Source of the DNA: Firm-04 sp045591925
GTDB taxonomy: Bacteria; Bacillota; Clostridia; Oscillospirales; Ruminococcaceae
NCBI GenBank assembly: GCA_045591925.1
Contig: JAZNTW010000096.1
Location: 1-64,000 of the forward strand
Length of the DNA stretch: 64,000 bases
Direction of reading: 5' to 3'
Part shown: positions 41,615-51,077 of the stretch, piece by piece
How the letters are laid out: each line of letters opens with the position of its first letter
Position numbering within the stretch: the stretch's first letter is position 1
Made by a program: the position numbers and the translations under genes
Notes under the pieces: generated by a model
Databases searched by the model: none
Told to the model about the DNA's origin: nothing
The model's input: the letters and a program-made list of their open reading frames with translations, nothing else

Positions 41615-44080
41615 ATGCAAGAGAAAGATCGCACAGACGAAATGATTGAAATACAGGAAAATGAGGAAAGCATGATTCCGGTCGTTGCATTGCGCGGATT
41701 GGTCGCGTTTCCGCACATGGTCATTGATTTTGAGGTCGGCAGAGCTGAATCCCGAAAAGCTGTCGAAGCCGCTCTCGACCGTGACCGGAAAATCATGCTG
41801 ATCGCACAGCGCGACCAGACCATCTTAGAACCAAAGCCGCGCGACCTCTATCGAATCGGTGTCATCTGCGAAATCCGTCAGGTCATGCGCAGCCGTGAAA
41901 GCACACGCGTATTGGTCGAGGGCATGGCACGTGCAAAAGCACTCCGGATTCTTGCACCCGATGAAAATATTGCGTTTTGGCGCGCTGATTTCAAGCCGCT
42001 TCCGGCATATTCCCGCAGCAAAACCGATCCGATCGAGCTGCAGGCAATCATCAATTCCGTGAAATCGCAGTATTCGATCAACTGTAAGCTCTCGCACCGT
42101 ACACCGCGTGAATTTGCAGAAATGGTGCTTGCAGAGGAAGATGCAAAGCAGCTCTTTGAGGCAATTTGGTCAAATCTCGAAATGGATTATCACGACCGCC
42201 AGATGATGCTGGAGGAGGCAAATCTCTTTCTGCGCCTGACAATGCTCTATGCGGTATTGATGCGCGAAAATGAAATCCTGAAGGTCGAGACAGAATTGCA
42301 AAACGGCGTTCAGATGCGGATTGACCAGAGCCAGCGTGAAATGTATCTGCGCGAACAACAGCGCATGATCAGCGAGGAGCTTGGCGATAACAGCGAATCC
42401 GATGTCGCCTCCTATCAAAAAGCGATTGACAAGCTGAACGCAAGCGATGAAGTCAAGCAAAAGCTGCGGCATGAAGCACAGCAGCTGACCAGAATGCCAT
42501 CCGGCTCGCAGGAAGCATATGTCATCAGCAATTATCTCGATGTTGCACTCTCGCTGCCGTGGGGTACTACCACAAAGGAAAAACTTGATATTACCAAAGC
42601 GGCTGCGCTGCTCGATAAAGAGCATTACGGACTGAAGCGCGTCAAGGAACGCGTACTGGAAGCCATGAGCGTACACGTTCTTCAGCCAAAGCTGACCGGT
42701 CAGATTATTTGTCTTGTCGGCCCCCCCGGCGTTGGTAAGACCTCGATTGCACAGTCGGTCGCAAAGGCGCTCGGCAGAAGCTATGTCCGTGTATCGCTTG
42801 GCGGCGTGCGCGATGAAAGCGAAATCCGCGGTCACCGCAAAACCTATGTCGCTGCAATGCCCGGCAGAATCATTGAAGCCATGCGGCAGGCAAAAAGCAT
42901 GAATCCGCTGATTCTGCTCGATGAAATCGACAAGCTCTCCAATGATTTTAAGGGCGATCCGGCAGCCGCGCTTCTTGAGGTGCTCGACAGCGCACAGAAC
43001 CATTCTTTCCGCGACCATTTCCTTGAAGTGCCGTTTGACCTTTCACAGGTGATGTTCCTGACTACAGCGAACAATCCGGAAATGATTCCGGCACCGCTTT
43101 TTGACCGTATGGACGTCATTGAGATCAATTCGTACACCCGTGAAGAAAAATTCCACATTGCCAAGGAACATCTCGTCAAAAAGCAAATCAAAGCAAATGG
43201 TCTGAAAGCGTCACAGATCAGATTGACAGATGACGCCATCTATGATTTGATTGACTATTACACACGTGAGGCAGGCGTTCGTACCTTGGAGCGCACCATC
43301 GCCTCTCTCTGCCGCAAATGCGCAAAAGCATTGCTGACGAACGATGTGAAAAAGGTACTATATACACCGGAAACCGTGGAGGCTGCACTCGGTCCGCACA
43401 AATATACCGGTGATTATTACGCAAAAACCGATGATGTCGGCATGGTCAACGGACTTGCGTGGACAAGTGTTGGCGGCGTCCTGATGCCGCTGGAGGTTCT
43501 TACAATGGCAGGCAAGGGCGAGATTCAGGTTACCGGCTCGCTCGGTGACGTCATGAAGGAAAGCGCAAAGCTCGCCATTTCCTATGCACGCGCAAATGCG
43601 AAGAAATACGACATCAACCCCGAAGTATTTAAAAACAAGGACATCCATATTCATGCACCGGAAGGCGCTGTCCCCAAGGATGGCCCCAGCGCAGGTGTGA
43701 CCATGCTGACAGCGTTGATTTCGGCACTGTCCGGCATTCCGGTTCGCCATGATATAGCTATGACGGGCGAAATTACGCTGCACGGCAAGGTTTTGCCCAT
43801 CGGCGGACTCGTCGAAAAATCCATGGCTGCCTATAAAAACGGAATCCGCACTGTCCTTATCCCCGAAGCAAATCTGCCTGATCTTGCGGAGCTGGATGAA
43901 ACCGTGCGTGATGCAATTCGTTTTATTCCCTGCGAAAATGTGGAAACTGTGCTCGAAACCGCGCTGATTCCACCGCAGTATGATACAATTCTGGAACCGC
44001 TTCACGAGGATGATCTGCAAATGCTGACGCTTCCGCCGATGCCGACACCGCGCAAACGTCCGTCCAAGACGGCGCAGTAA
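41615..44080 (+). CDS. lon: ATP-dependent protease Lon
   Basis: The 821-residue protease has an N-terminal substrate domain (IPVVALRGLVAFPHMVIDFEVGR), a coiled helical region, the AAA+ module (Walker A VGPPGVGKTSIAQSVAKAL; RVSLGGVRDESEIRGHRKTYVAAMPGRI; Walker B LILLDEIDKL) and the Ser-Lys peptidase domain (PKDGPSAGVTMLTALIS with the Ser; GKVLPIGGLVEKSMAAYKNG with the Lys). The start at 41615 is preferred because the family core begins soon after it and the upstream frame (to 41534) overlaps the transcription start region. The ribosome site GGAAAAG is weak. engB follows after ten bases. Confidence 0.96.
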   Translation: MQEKDRTDEMIEIQENEESMIPVVALRGLVAFPHMVIDFEVGRAESRKAVEAALDRDRKIMLIAQRDQTILEPKPRDLYRIGVICEIRQVMRSRESTRVLVEGMARAKALRILAPDENIAFWRADFKPLPAYSRSKTDPIELQAIINSVKSQYSINCKLSHRTPREFAEMVLAEEDAKQLFEAIWSNLEMDYHDRQMMLEEANLFLRLTMLYAVLMRENEILKVETELQNGVQMRIDQSQREMYLREQQRMISEELGDNSESDVASYQKAIDKLNASDEVKQKLRHEAQQLTRMPSGSQEAYVISNYLDVALSLPWGTTTKEKLDITKAAALLDKEHYGLKRVKERVLEAMSVHVLQPKLTGQIICLVGPPGVGKTSIAQSVAKALGRSYVRVSLGGVRDESEIRGHRKTYVAAMPGRIIEAMRQAKSMNPLILLDEIDKLSNDFKGDPAAALLEVLDSAQNHSFRDHFLEVPFDLSQVMFLTTANNPEMIPAPLFDRMDVIEINSYTREEKFHIAKEHLVKKQIKANGLKASQIRLTDDAIYDLIDYYTREAGVRTLERTIASLCRKCAKALLTNDVKKVLYTPETVEAALGPHKYTGDYYAKTDDVGMVNGLAWTSVGGVLMPLEVLTMAGKGEIQVTGSLGDVMKESAKLAISYARANAKKYDINPEVFKNKDIHIHAPEGAVPKDGPSAGVTMLTALISALSGIPVRHDIAMTGEITLHGKVLPIGGLVEKSMAAYKNGIRTVLIPEANLPDLAELDETVRDAIRFIPCENVETVLETALIPPQYDTILEPLHEDDLQMLTLPPMPTPRKRPSKTAQ

Positions 44081-44090
44081 GGAGGCAGCA

Positions 44091-44693
44091 ATGAACTGGA
44101 ATATCGCAGAATTCTCTGCCGCCTATGGTACGGCATCGCAGCTTCCAAAGTGTCAAACGCCTGAAATTGCATTTGCCGGCAAATCCAATGTTGGCAAATC
44201 CACGCTCATCAACAAGCTGTTTCAGCGCAAAAATCTCGCGCGTGTCAGTGCAGTTCCGGGTAAAACCGCAACCATCAATTTTTATCATTGTGACGGTATC
44301 ACCTTTGCCGACCTGCCCGGCTACGGCTATGCAAAGCGTTCCAAGTCGGAGCTTGTTCGTTGGCAGGAGCTGATCAACGGCTACTTACAGGATGATCGTG
44401 ACCTGCGCGCGGTGTTGCTGCTGCTCGATATGCGGCATCCGCCAACCAAAAATGATCTGCAAATGGTGAATTTTCTGATTGATACCGAAATGCCGTTTGC
44501 GATTGTGATGACCAAGGCAGACAAGCTCAATAAATCCGAGCGCACGGCGCGGCTTGCCGCCTTGCCAAAAGAACTGCCGCAATTTGAAGATCTGAACGTC
44601 ACGATTTTCTCCTCTGTGACCGGAGAGGGTCTACAATCTCTCCGTGGATTGATCGAAGAAATCACCGTTGACGACTCGGAAACAACCGAGTAA
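44091..44693 (+). CDS. engB: Ribosome biogenesis GTP-binding protein EngB (YsxC)
   Basis: The 200-residue GTPase has G1 AFAGKSNVGKSTLINKL, the G2-region Thr in KTATINFY, G3 DLPGYGYAKRSK, G4 VMTKADKL and G5 SSVTGEG. These are the EngB signatures. It acts in 50S assembly and is commonly downstream of lon. AAGGAGG stands before the ATG, and a strong terminator follows. Confidence 0.97.
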   Translation: MNWNIAEFSAAYGTASQLPKCQTPEIAFAGKSNVGKSTLINKLFQRKNLARVSAVPGKTATINFYHCDGITFADLPGYGYAKRSKSELVRWQELINGYLQDDRDLRAVLLLLDMRHPPTKNDLQMVNFLIDTEMPFAIVMTKADKLNKSERTARLAALPKELPQFEDLNVTIFSSVTGEGLQSLRGLIEEITVDDSETTE

Positions 44694-44697
44694 ACCA

Positions 44698-44738
44698 AAC
44701 CGCCTGTCCGTATGCTCTAGCCGGACAGGCGGTTTTTT
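44698..44738. terminator. Terminator after engB, probably two-way
   Basis: AACCGCCTGTCCG and CGGACAGGCGGTT form a 13-bp stem followed by TTTTTT. It separates engB from the convergent LRR-dockerin gene. Confidence 0.9.
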
Positions 44739-44739
44739 A

Positions 44740-46653
44740 TTACTGTTCTTTTACAGGGTTGAGCAATTCTTCCCAAGTTGTCTTGGTCTGCGCGAGTGTA
44801 TTCATTGAATAGTATTGCAGGATGAGCTGTGCATCAGCAGCAGTGGTCATACCATCCTGGTCTACGTCCGCAGCCGCGTCTGCTTCCTGCGTCAACGGAT
44901 TCTGCGCATCGACAAGGAACGCAGTATATGCCAGTAACACGAACTGTGCGTCACCGCTGGTAACGGCACTGTCACCGTCTGCATCGCCTCTGCTTCGTAC
45001 AACCGGGTTTGCATTCGCAGTTGTTGTCGTGGTTACAGTTTCAGTCGCTGCGGTCGTATCGGTGGTCGTTGTCGTGGTTTCGGTGGTTGTAGTCGTTTCG
45101 GTTGTAGTTGTGGTCGTTTCGGTCGTAGTAGTTGTTGTTTCAGTCGTTGTGGTGGTCGTTTCGGTCGTAGTTGTCGTTGTTTCGGTTGTTGTGGTGGTTT
45201 CAGGCGCGGTTGTCGTCTCAGGCTCTTCAACGTCTTTCAGATATTTAATCTGATAGCCATATCGCTTCGCAAACTGGTCTGCGGTCGAGCCCTCATAGCC
45301 AAATACGATCGTATCATAGACATCATAGCTGTTGCTGAACAGCTCCGGATCACTGGCAATCGTGCAGGATGTATTCGGAATGGTCACCGAAGCCAGCTTC
45401 GTGCAATTCCGGAATGTTCCCTCGCCAATCGAGGCAATGCTTTCCGGCAGCTTGACTGCGGTCAGAGACTTGCAGCCCCAGAAAACCTGCTTGTTGATTG
45501 TCTCCAAGGATTGTGAAAACAGAATATCTTTCAGCGCAATACAGCCGCTAAAGGCATTGTCGCCAATTTCCTTTACGCCATCCGGAAGCGATACGGATTC
45601 CAGTGCAGTACATTCACGGAATACGTGCGAACCGATTCTCGTCAAACCGGAGCCAAAAGAAAGCGTCCGGAGCGAATCGCAATTCTGGAATGCAGAATCA
45701 CAAATCTGCTTGACACCGTTTCCGATTTTTGCGCTGTTCAGATTGGTGCAATGATAAAACGCATAGTTTTCGATGGAATCTACGCGATCCGGAATGTCAA
45801 TGGCTTCAAGCTGACCGCATCCCGAAAAAGCGGAAAACGGAATGCTTTCAAGATTTGCAGACAGCTTTGCAGTTTTCAAATTGGAACAGCTAAAGAAGCT
45901 CTCGCTGCCAATTTGCCGAACCGTATCCGGCAGCACAATCTCGGTCAGCGCCTTGCATTCAGAGAAGCAGCTTGCGCCTATTTCGGTCAGCGCATCCGGC
46001 AACTGAACGGTTGTAAGCTGCTGACACATTGCAAAGGTCTGATTGCCGAGCTTCTTGACGCCGGAGCCGATTGTCACCTTCTTCAGCGCACTGCATTTGC
46101 GGAATGCAGCAGAATCCAGAGAAACAACAGCGTCCGGAATCGCAATCTCTTTGAGGCTCACGCAGCCATCGAACGCATAGGCATTGATAGCAGTCAGAGA
46201 ATCCGGCAGCGCGATTGTTTCGAGTGCGGTACAGTTCTCAAAGACCTTTGACGGCAGCGATGTCAGCTTCTTGGAAAGATGTACCTTTTTGAGCTTCGTA
46301 CAGCCGGACATTGCGCCGGAATTGATATACTGAACGGAATCCGGCATCACAAGCTCTGTCAGCTCCGTGCAGCCCTTGAACACTTCCTTGCCGACGACCG
46401 TAACCGGAAGACCCTCCAGCTTTGCAGGGATTTCAACTCTGCCATTCAGAACCGTATTCACGGATTCAATCTGAATATACTTCGGATATTTCAAATAGGT
46501 AAAGATGCCGGAATGTCCGCGGACAGGCTCTGCTTCCTCTTTGACAGCGGCGGCAGATACCGAAATCGGGTTGTAAACCGGCAGAACAACACCGCTGACT
46601 GCTGACAGTGCAACAGTGGCGGCAAGCATGGCTGTGAATGTATTTTTTTTCAT
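44740..46653 (-). CDS. Secreted BspA-type leucine-rich repeat protein with dockerin
   Basis: The 637-residue product has a signal peptide (FTAMLAATVALSAVSGVVLP), a short lead-in (about residues 40-85), and about 17 LRR_5-type repeats of 23 residues (CTELTELVMPDSVQYINSGAMSG and CSALKKVTIGSGVKKLGNQTF are examples; about 85-455). A Thr/Glu linker of alternating ETTTTTT units follows, then a two-repeat dockerin with calcium loops DADGDSAVTSGD and DVDQDGMTTAAD. BspA-like LRR proteins often bind other proteins or surfaces; with a dockerin this may add binding to the cellulosome. The start 46653 follows GGGAAGGG. It is a full version of the kind of gene truncated at 1305-1526. Confidence 0.87.
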   Translation of the reverse strand: MKKNTFTAMLAATVALSAVSGVVLPVYNPISVSAAAVKEEAEPVRGHSGIFTYLKYPKYIQIESVNTVLNGRVEIPAKLEGLPVTVVGKEVFKGCTELTELVMPDSVQYINSGAMSGCTKLKKVHLSKKLTSLPSKVFENCTALETIALPDSLTAINAYAFDGCVSLKEIAIPDAVVSLDSAAFRKCSALKKVTIGSGVKKLGNQTFAMCQQLTTVQLPDALTEIGASCFSECKALTEIVLPDTVRQIGSESFFSCSNLKTAKLSANLESIPFSAFSGCGQLEAIDIPDRVDSIENYAFYHCTNLNSAKIGNGVKQICDSAFQNCDSLRTLSFGSGLTRIGSHVFRECTALESVSLPDGVKEIGDNAFSGCIALKDILFSQSLETINKQVFWGCKSLTAVKLPESIASIGEGTFRNCTKLASVTIPNTSCTIASDPELFSNSYDVYDTIVFGYEGSTADQFAKRYGYQIKYLKDVEEPETTTAPETTTTTETTTTTTETTTTTTETTTTTTETTTTTTETTTTTETTTTTTDTTAATETVTTTTTANANPVVRSRGDADGDSAVTSGDAQFVLLAYTAFLVDAQNPLTQEADAAADVDQDGMTTAADAQLILQYYSMNTLAQTKTTWEELLNPVKEQ

Positions 46654-46701
46654 TTCTATCTTTTCCCTTCCCACTTTTTCCCAAAAATCAGGACAGTTGT
46701 T

Positions 46702-46731
46702 ATTATACCATATTATATGCGAAATTTGCAA
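46702..46731 (-). promoter_or_regulatory. Promoter of the LRR-dockerin gene
   Basis: On the minus strand TTGCAA (46731-46726) and TATAAT (46707-46702) are separated by 18 bases, about 50 bases upstream of the start codon. Confidence 0.65.
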
Positions 46732-47042
46732 GCGGTTCTGAATTCTTTAGGATGCTTGCATAAAAATCAAGCAGTAACGCCGCGGATTCCTTACTACTAA
46801 ATCAATATCTTTTGGCTCAGATGCGTAGAAACTCCCGTTACAGGCGGTTTTCTCATGCTTGCGCGATCCTGCGCATTCTGAATTTATTTTTAAAATTGCA
46901 CAACATTTTAGCATAATACACAAAATATTTATTCAGTTTTCAGCACATTTCATCTTTTCAATCGAGTTGATCTGTGTTATAATTAAGTTATCTGAAACCA
47001 TGACACATAGCTTGATCCGCACATTGTTCAGGAGGAATCATT
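46732..47042. other. Intergenic stretch upstream of the transglutaminase gene
   Basis: This 311-base AT-rich stretch holds no gene that I can see. A TATAAT box at 46978-46983 is the likely -10 for the rightward transglutaminase gene, but its -35 is poor. AGGAGGAAT precedes the start codon. Confidence 0.5.
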
Positions 47043-49037
47043 ATGAAGTTCAAAACGACAAAAATTACAATCGGATTGCTCTCCGCAGCGCTGCTTTGCG
47101 GAACAGTCTCACCGCTGCTCTCCGCTTCCGCTGCAACGGTCGAAGCCACTGCTGAGGATACATTCCGTGCGCTGGTTCGCGAGGCTTGGGAAAATAAAGA
47201 AGAATCTGTCTCAATCAGATCCCTGCGGCTGTCCGAGGAGACTGTAGTTGATTGGTATTATGACTTGCTCTATACAGATGCCAAGTGGTTTTATGTCAGC
47301 TCCGGCTTTCAATATACGCAAATTCAGTCTTTCAGTGGATCATATGTCGCTTCCATCTACATACAATACACCTATGATCTCGATGATGTTCCGGAAATGC
47401 AGGCTGACTTTGACGCAGTCGTATCGAAAATTGTCAGCAAGGTGCAGCCGTCCTGGTCGGATGCCGAAAAGGTGCTCTATCTGCATGATAATCTGATTGA
47501 GAATTGCGAATATGACCGCGCGCTCGTCAACCGTGACGCATACACCGCGCTTGTCACCGGTAAATCAGTTTGTCAGGGCTACGGACTTGCCTTGACCTAT
47601 CTATGCAGCCTGATAGATATCCCCTGCTACCCGATTACAAGCAGTTCCCTGTACCATATGTGGAATGTGGTTTGTGTCGATGGCGAGTGGTATCACTGCG
47701 ACGTCACCTACGATGATGCCATTCCGGATAGACTCGGTCTTGGCGCACATAATTATGTGCTGCGCTCCGATGCTTACATGAAATCCGACCCCAGCCACGC
47801 CGCATCTGACTGGGATTACACAAACGGTGAACAAGTCTCTTGCAAATCCACCGCTTATGACAACGCATTTTGGATGAATGCCATTGATACGGTTCACCCG
47901 CTGCCGGATGGCTCATGGTATTACGCTCAGATCAACGACCCTTACAAAATCACCTCACAAGATCAGATCACTGCGACATTCAGCTGCAGCAGCCTCATGA
48001 ACGGTACCAAAACCTTCGGTCAGATCGAAGCGGCTTGGATCACCCCGAACAATTCGGTATATACAACCTGTTATGTATCCACACAGGTTGTCGGTGATAC
48101 CGTCTATTATTGTGATTCATACAATATTTATGAAATGCCGCTGACAGGCGGAGAAGCAAAGCTGATTTATACGCTCACCGCAGCAGAAAAAAAGCTCGGC
48201 ATGATCTTTGGAATGCGCATTGATGAAGATCAGGTGCTGACCTATCAAATCATGGAAAGCCCGGTATTAGAGAGCGAAAGTGATACAATACCGATCACGT
48301 TCCATACATTGCAGCTTCCGAAGCAGTCCACCACCGAATCAACGACCACAACTACGACCACTACAACCACTACTACTACTACGACTACCACCACTACTAC
48401 CACGACTACGACTACATCAACTACCAAACGTCCCACTACGACAACGACTACATCGACCACCAAGCGTCCAACCACCACAACGACTACATCGACCACCAAG
48501 CGTCCAACCACTACAACGACTACATCAACCACCAAGCGTCCAACCACTACAACCACGACATCGACCACTAAGCGTCCAACCACCACGACCACGACATCGA
48601 CTACCAAACGTCCCACTACGACAACGACTACATCAACAACACCTACCACAACCGAATATACGACCACGACTACGACACCGACAACAACCATTTCTACGCA
48701 ATCCTCCACCATCCCGACCGAGACAACAACGGTTCTGACTACCGAATCCGCAACAACCGTTGATACGACGACACCGCCGCCGGTTTCCACAACCACTACC
48801 ACAACAACCGAAACAACGACCACCTCCGCAGAACCGGTCTCTACATTAAGCGGAGATGTCAATCTGGATGGCACGGTTGACGTATCCGATGCGGTTCTGC
48901 TCGCTCGATTTGTCGCGGAAGACCCCGATGTTCATATCCGTACACAGGGCATTGATAACGGCAGATGCAGCGGTGACGATCTCATCAATGGCGATGATGT
49001 CATCCATATCCTCCGAATTATTGCTCGTCTGATCTGA
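47043..49037 (+). CDS. Secreted transglutaminase-like protein with dockerin
   Basis: The 664-residue product has a signal peptide (TIGLLSAALLCGTVSPLLSASA) and a transglutaminase-like domain (about residues 100-260). The predicted triad is Cys177 (GKSVCQGYG), His205 (YHMWNVV) and Asp220 (WYHCDVTYDD). A beta-rich region follows to about 425, then a Thr-rich linker of about 175 residues, and a dockerin whose first calcium loop (DVNLDGTVDVSD) is canonical and whose second (region RCSGDDLINGDD) is degenerate. Bacterial members of this fold may be proteases, amidases or cross-linkers; which one applies here is unknown. The first half of the dockerin is nearly the same as in the pectinesterase. Confidence 0.85.
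   Translation: MKFKTTKITIGLLSAALLCGTVSPLLSASAATVEATAEDTFRALVREAWENKEESVSIRSLRLSEETVVDWYYDLLYTDAKWFYVSSGFQYTQIQSFSGSYVASIYIQYTYDLDDVPEMQADFDAVVSKIVSKVQPSWSDAEKVLYLHDNLIENCEYDRALVNRDAYTALVTGKSVCQGYGLALTYLCSLIDIPCYPITSSSLYHMWNVVCVDGEWYHCDVTYDDAIPDRLGLGAHNYVLRSDAYMKSDPSHAASDWDYTNGEQVSCKSTAYDNAFWMNAIDTVHPLPDGSWYYAQINDPYKITSQDQITATFSCSSLMNGTKTFGQIEAAWITPNNSVYTTCYVSTQVVGDTVYYCDSYNIYEMPLTGGEAKLIYTLTAAEKKLGMIFGMRIDEDQVLTYQIMESPVLESESDTIPITFHTLQLPKQSTTESTTTTTTTTTTTTTTTTTTTTTTTTTSTTKRPTTTTTTSTTKRPTTTTTTSTTKRPTTTTTTSTTKRPTTTTTTSTTKRPTTTTTTSTTKRPTTTTTTSTTPTTTEYTTTTTTPTTTISTQSSTIPTETTTVLTTESATTVDTTTPPPVSTTTTTTTETTTTSAEPVSTLSGDVNLDGTVDVSDAVLLARFVAEDPDVHIRTQGIDNGRCSGDDLINGDDVIHILRIIARLI
48426..48641 (+). repeat. 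Six 36-bp tandem repeats in the Thr-rich linker
   Basis: Six units starting at 48426, 48462, 48498, 48534, 48570 and 48606 each encode KRPTTTTTTSTT, with only synonymous differences among ACC, ACT, ACA and ACG codons and AAA/AAG. The exact 36-base period within a coding region suggests the linker length can change by slippage or recombination. Confidence 0.95.
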
Positions 49038-49053
49038 TCGTTCAGCATAATAA

Positions 49054-49095
49054 AAGCCGCGGAATGCAGCCTCACAGCTTGCATTTCGCGGCTTC
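49054..49095. terminator. Two-way terminator between transglutaminase gene and nadE
   Basis: AAGCCGCG with AATGCA and TGCATT with CGCGGCTT form an interrupted stem; a T-rich tail (CTTTAT) follows on the plus strand and TTTTATTA on the minus strand. Confidence 0.75.
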
Positions 49096-49109
49096 TTTAT
49101 CTGATTTGA

Positions 49110-49862
49110 TTATGCTTCCGGCTTTGTCGGATCAAACGGAAATGCCGGCATCATCTTGAGCTTAAAGAGATTCATCCGATGCTTCCGGTCAATCAATGCC
49201 TTGATCTCAGGCTCCGGCTCGATACCCTCGCGAAGATAGAGGTCGAGCGCGGCATAGGTAAAGCCGAGATTGTCTTCATCGGTTTTACCGCAAAGACCGT
49301 CAGATGGCGGCTTCTCCACAAGACGCTCCGGCAATCCAAGCGCGCGCCCGATTGCCTTGACCTCCGTAACAGTAAAATTGGCAAGCGGCGAAAAATCACC
49401 TACACTGTCGCCCCAGCGCGTCGAATAGCCGACCCAGTCCTCAGAAAAATTACAGGTATTGGCAACTCTACCGCCAACCGACTGCGATACGGCATACACG
49501 GTCGTCATGCGAATACGGGGCGGCAGGTTGATTTTCGCCTGCGTGCTGATTGGTGTGACCGCAGCCACCGCCTTTTCAACAGCGTCAATCGCCTCACCGA
49601 CATTCACCGTAACAGACTTGATGCCAAGATGCTTGCAGAGCAGAAACGAATCGTCAATATCAGGCTGCTCGCCGCGCGGCATCAATACGCCAATCACGCG
49701 ATGAACACCGAGCGCTCTGCACAGCAATGCCGCACAAACAGAGCTGTCCTTGCCGCCGGATACGCCCAGCACAGCCGGACAACCATCGCCGTTTTCCGCA
49801 AACCAATCCTGAATCCAACGGCAGCATTCTTCAATCGCGTTGTTCACATCAAAATGGTACAT
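49110..49862 (-). CDS. nadE: NH3-dependent NAD synthetase
   Basis: The 250-residue enzyme forms NAD from deamido-NAD, ATP and ammonia. The P-loop LGVSGGKDSSVCAALLCRALG (ATP pyrophosphatase type) is near residue 35. Also present are RMTTVYAVSQSVGGRVANTCNFSEDWVGYSTRWGDSVGDFSPLANFT and KPPSDGLCGKTDEDNLGFTY, the family's substrate-binding stretches. No glutaminase domain is present, so it uses free ammonia. The ATG at 49862 fits the AAAGGATG ribosome site better than 49871. It is the last gene of the mutS2-CPBP-nadE series. Confidence 0.95.
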   Translation of the reverse strand: MYHFDVNNAIEECCRWIQDWFAENGDGCPAVLGVSGGKDSSVCAALLCRALGVHRVIGVLMPRGEQPDIDDSFLLCKHLGIKSVTVNVGEAIDAVEKAVAAVTPISTQAKINLPPRIRMTTVYAVSQSVGGRVANTCNFSEDWVGYSTRWGDSVGDFSPLANFTVTEVKAIGRALGLPERLVEKPPSDGLCGKTDEDNLGFTYAALDLYLREGIEPEPEIKALIDRKHRMNLFKLKMMPAFPFDPTKPEA

Positions 49863-49919
49863 AGCAATCATCCTTTCAAATATGAATTTCAGGTTCTTCC
49901 TTTTCGTATGATTTCCTGT

Positions 49920-51053
49920 TCAACTCAGAGACACACCTGCAAACAGCGCAGCCGCAAGGTGTACGCCGACCACAAGCCAGAACAGCGGCGATGTCACCAC
50001 AAGTCTTCCGGCACGCATACTTTGATGCGGCGTCTGGTCGGGCAGGCGTTCCGAAAACAGCAAATACAGCAGCGCAACAGCACCAATCAAAAATACGCCA
50101 AGCGTATAGCTGATATTCACAATTCGCATCGAGCCCTGCGAAAGAAAACGCTCACACAGCGAAATCATCACACCGGCAGTATTCACCGCCATATGCACAA
50201 TGATTGCCGGTGTCAGGGAATTATGCCGAATGGTAATATAGGCAAGCAAAATGCCAAGCGGGAATGTAAACAGAAATTGCAGAAGATTCTCGTGCATCAA
50301 GCCAAATAAAAATGCCGAAAGGAAAATGCCGAGCCGCTGACTGACACGGCTGAGATTTTTCAGAACCAAGCCGCGCACCAGCAATTCCTCCGTCACAGGC
50401 GCAACAATGCAGGCATAAAGCACCAGCATCGCCACACGCATAAACGAACCGTTCATATTGGTATCCGGCACATAGAGCGATACACCGAGCTTTTCTGAAA
50501 TGTGAATCAGCTGCTCCCCAATCAGACCGGACACCAGCTGAAGCCATAGTCCGATAAAAATATAGCAGAATGCACGCGGCACAGAAAATCTGCGGAGTCG
50601 GAAAAATTCCCGTAAATTCAAATTAGTCAGCTTACAGCCGATGAAAAACGCCGCCAGATTGCCGCAGAAAAATGCAATCAGATTGATCGCGTAGCTAATT
50701 GCGCTGTCGGTCATATATTGCTGTACAATATAGGGGTAATTCTGCGGAAGCTCCCCCAGCTTGCGCAGATCAACCTGCCGCAATATCACGCTTGCGACAC
50801 CTTGCAGCGCAACATAAATCGTAGTCGCTGTCAGCATCGCAAACAACAGCGTCAGGAACGTCAATGCAAAATATCGCCGGATTGTCATTTTTTCGTGATG
50901 CGCAGGAAACAGTGACAGCTTGCTCTCCGGCAAATCAAGATCCGGTACAATCGCGCGATAATCCGGCGAATAGTCCGGCTCCTCTGTCGGATTGCAAAAC
51001 GGATTCTTGAGATCAACCGGTGATATTTCGGAGTATTCACTGGAATTTTGCAT
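49920..51053 (-). CDS. CPBP-family intramembrane metalloprotease
   Basis: The 377-residue membrane protein has about eight hydrophobic segments. The CPBP (CAAX protease/bacteriocin-processing) motifs are EELLVRG (EExxxR, about residue 215), FGLMHENLL (FxxxH, about 252) and HMAVN (HxxxN, about 290). These residues would hold a catalytic metal in the membrane. The N-terminal 60 residues are cytoplasmic and acidic. The gap to mutS2 upstream is 24 bases, so it is co-transcribed. The target is unknown; such proteins often serve in immunity to bacteriocins or in anchoring. Confidence 0.85.
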   Translation of the reverse strand: MQNSSEYSEISPVDLKNPFCNPTEEPDYSPDYRAIVPDLDLPESKLSLFPAHHEKMTIRRYFALTFLTLLFAMLTATTIYVALQGVASVILRQVDLRKLGELPQNYPYIVQQYMTDSAISYAINLIAFFCGNLAAFFIGCKLTNLNLREFFRLRRFSVPRAFCYIFIGLWLQLVSGLIGEQLIHISEKLGVSLYVPDTNMNGSFMRVAMLVLYACIVAPVTEELLVRGLVLKNLSRVSQRLGIFLSAFLFGLMHENLLQFLFTFPLGILLAYITIRHNSLTPAIIVHMAVNTAGVMISLCERFLSQGSMRIVNISYTLGVFLIGAVALLYLLFSERLPDQTPHQSMRAGRLVVTSPLFWLVVGVHLAAALFAGVSLS

Positions 51054-51077
51054 AGCCCTTTCCTTTCATAAAGCGCA

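Noticed and set aside
48245..48874. Leftward frame with long Val runs
   Set aside because: Reverse reading of the Thr-coding linker; no start signals. The same applies to 11150-11220 and 45020-45230.
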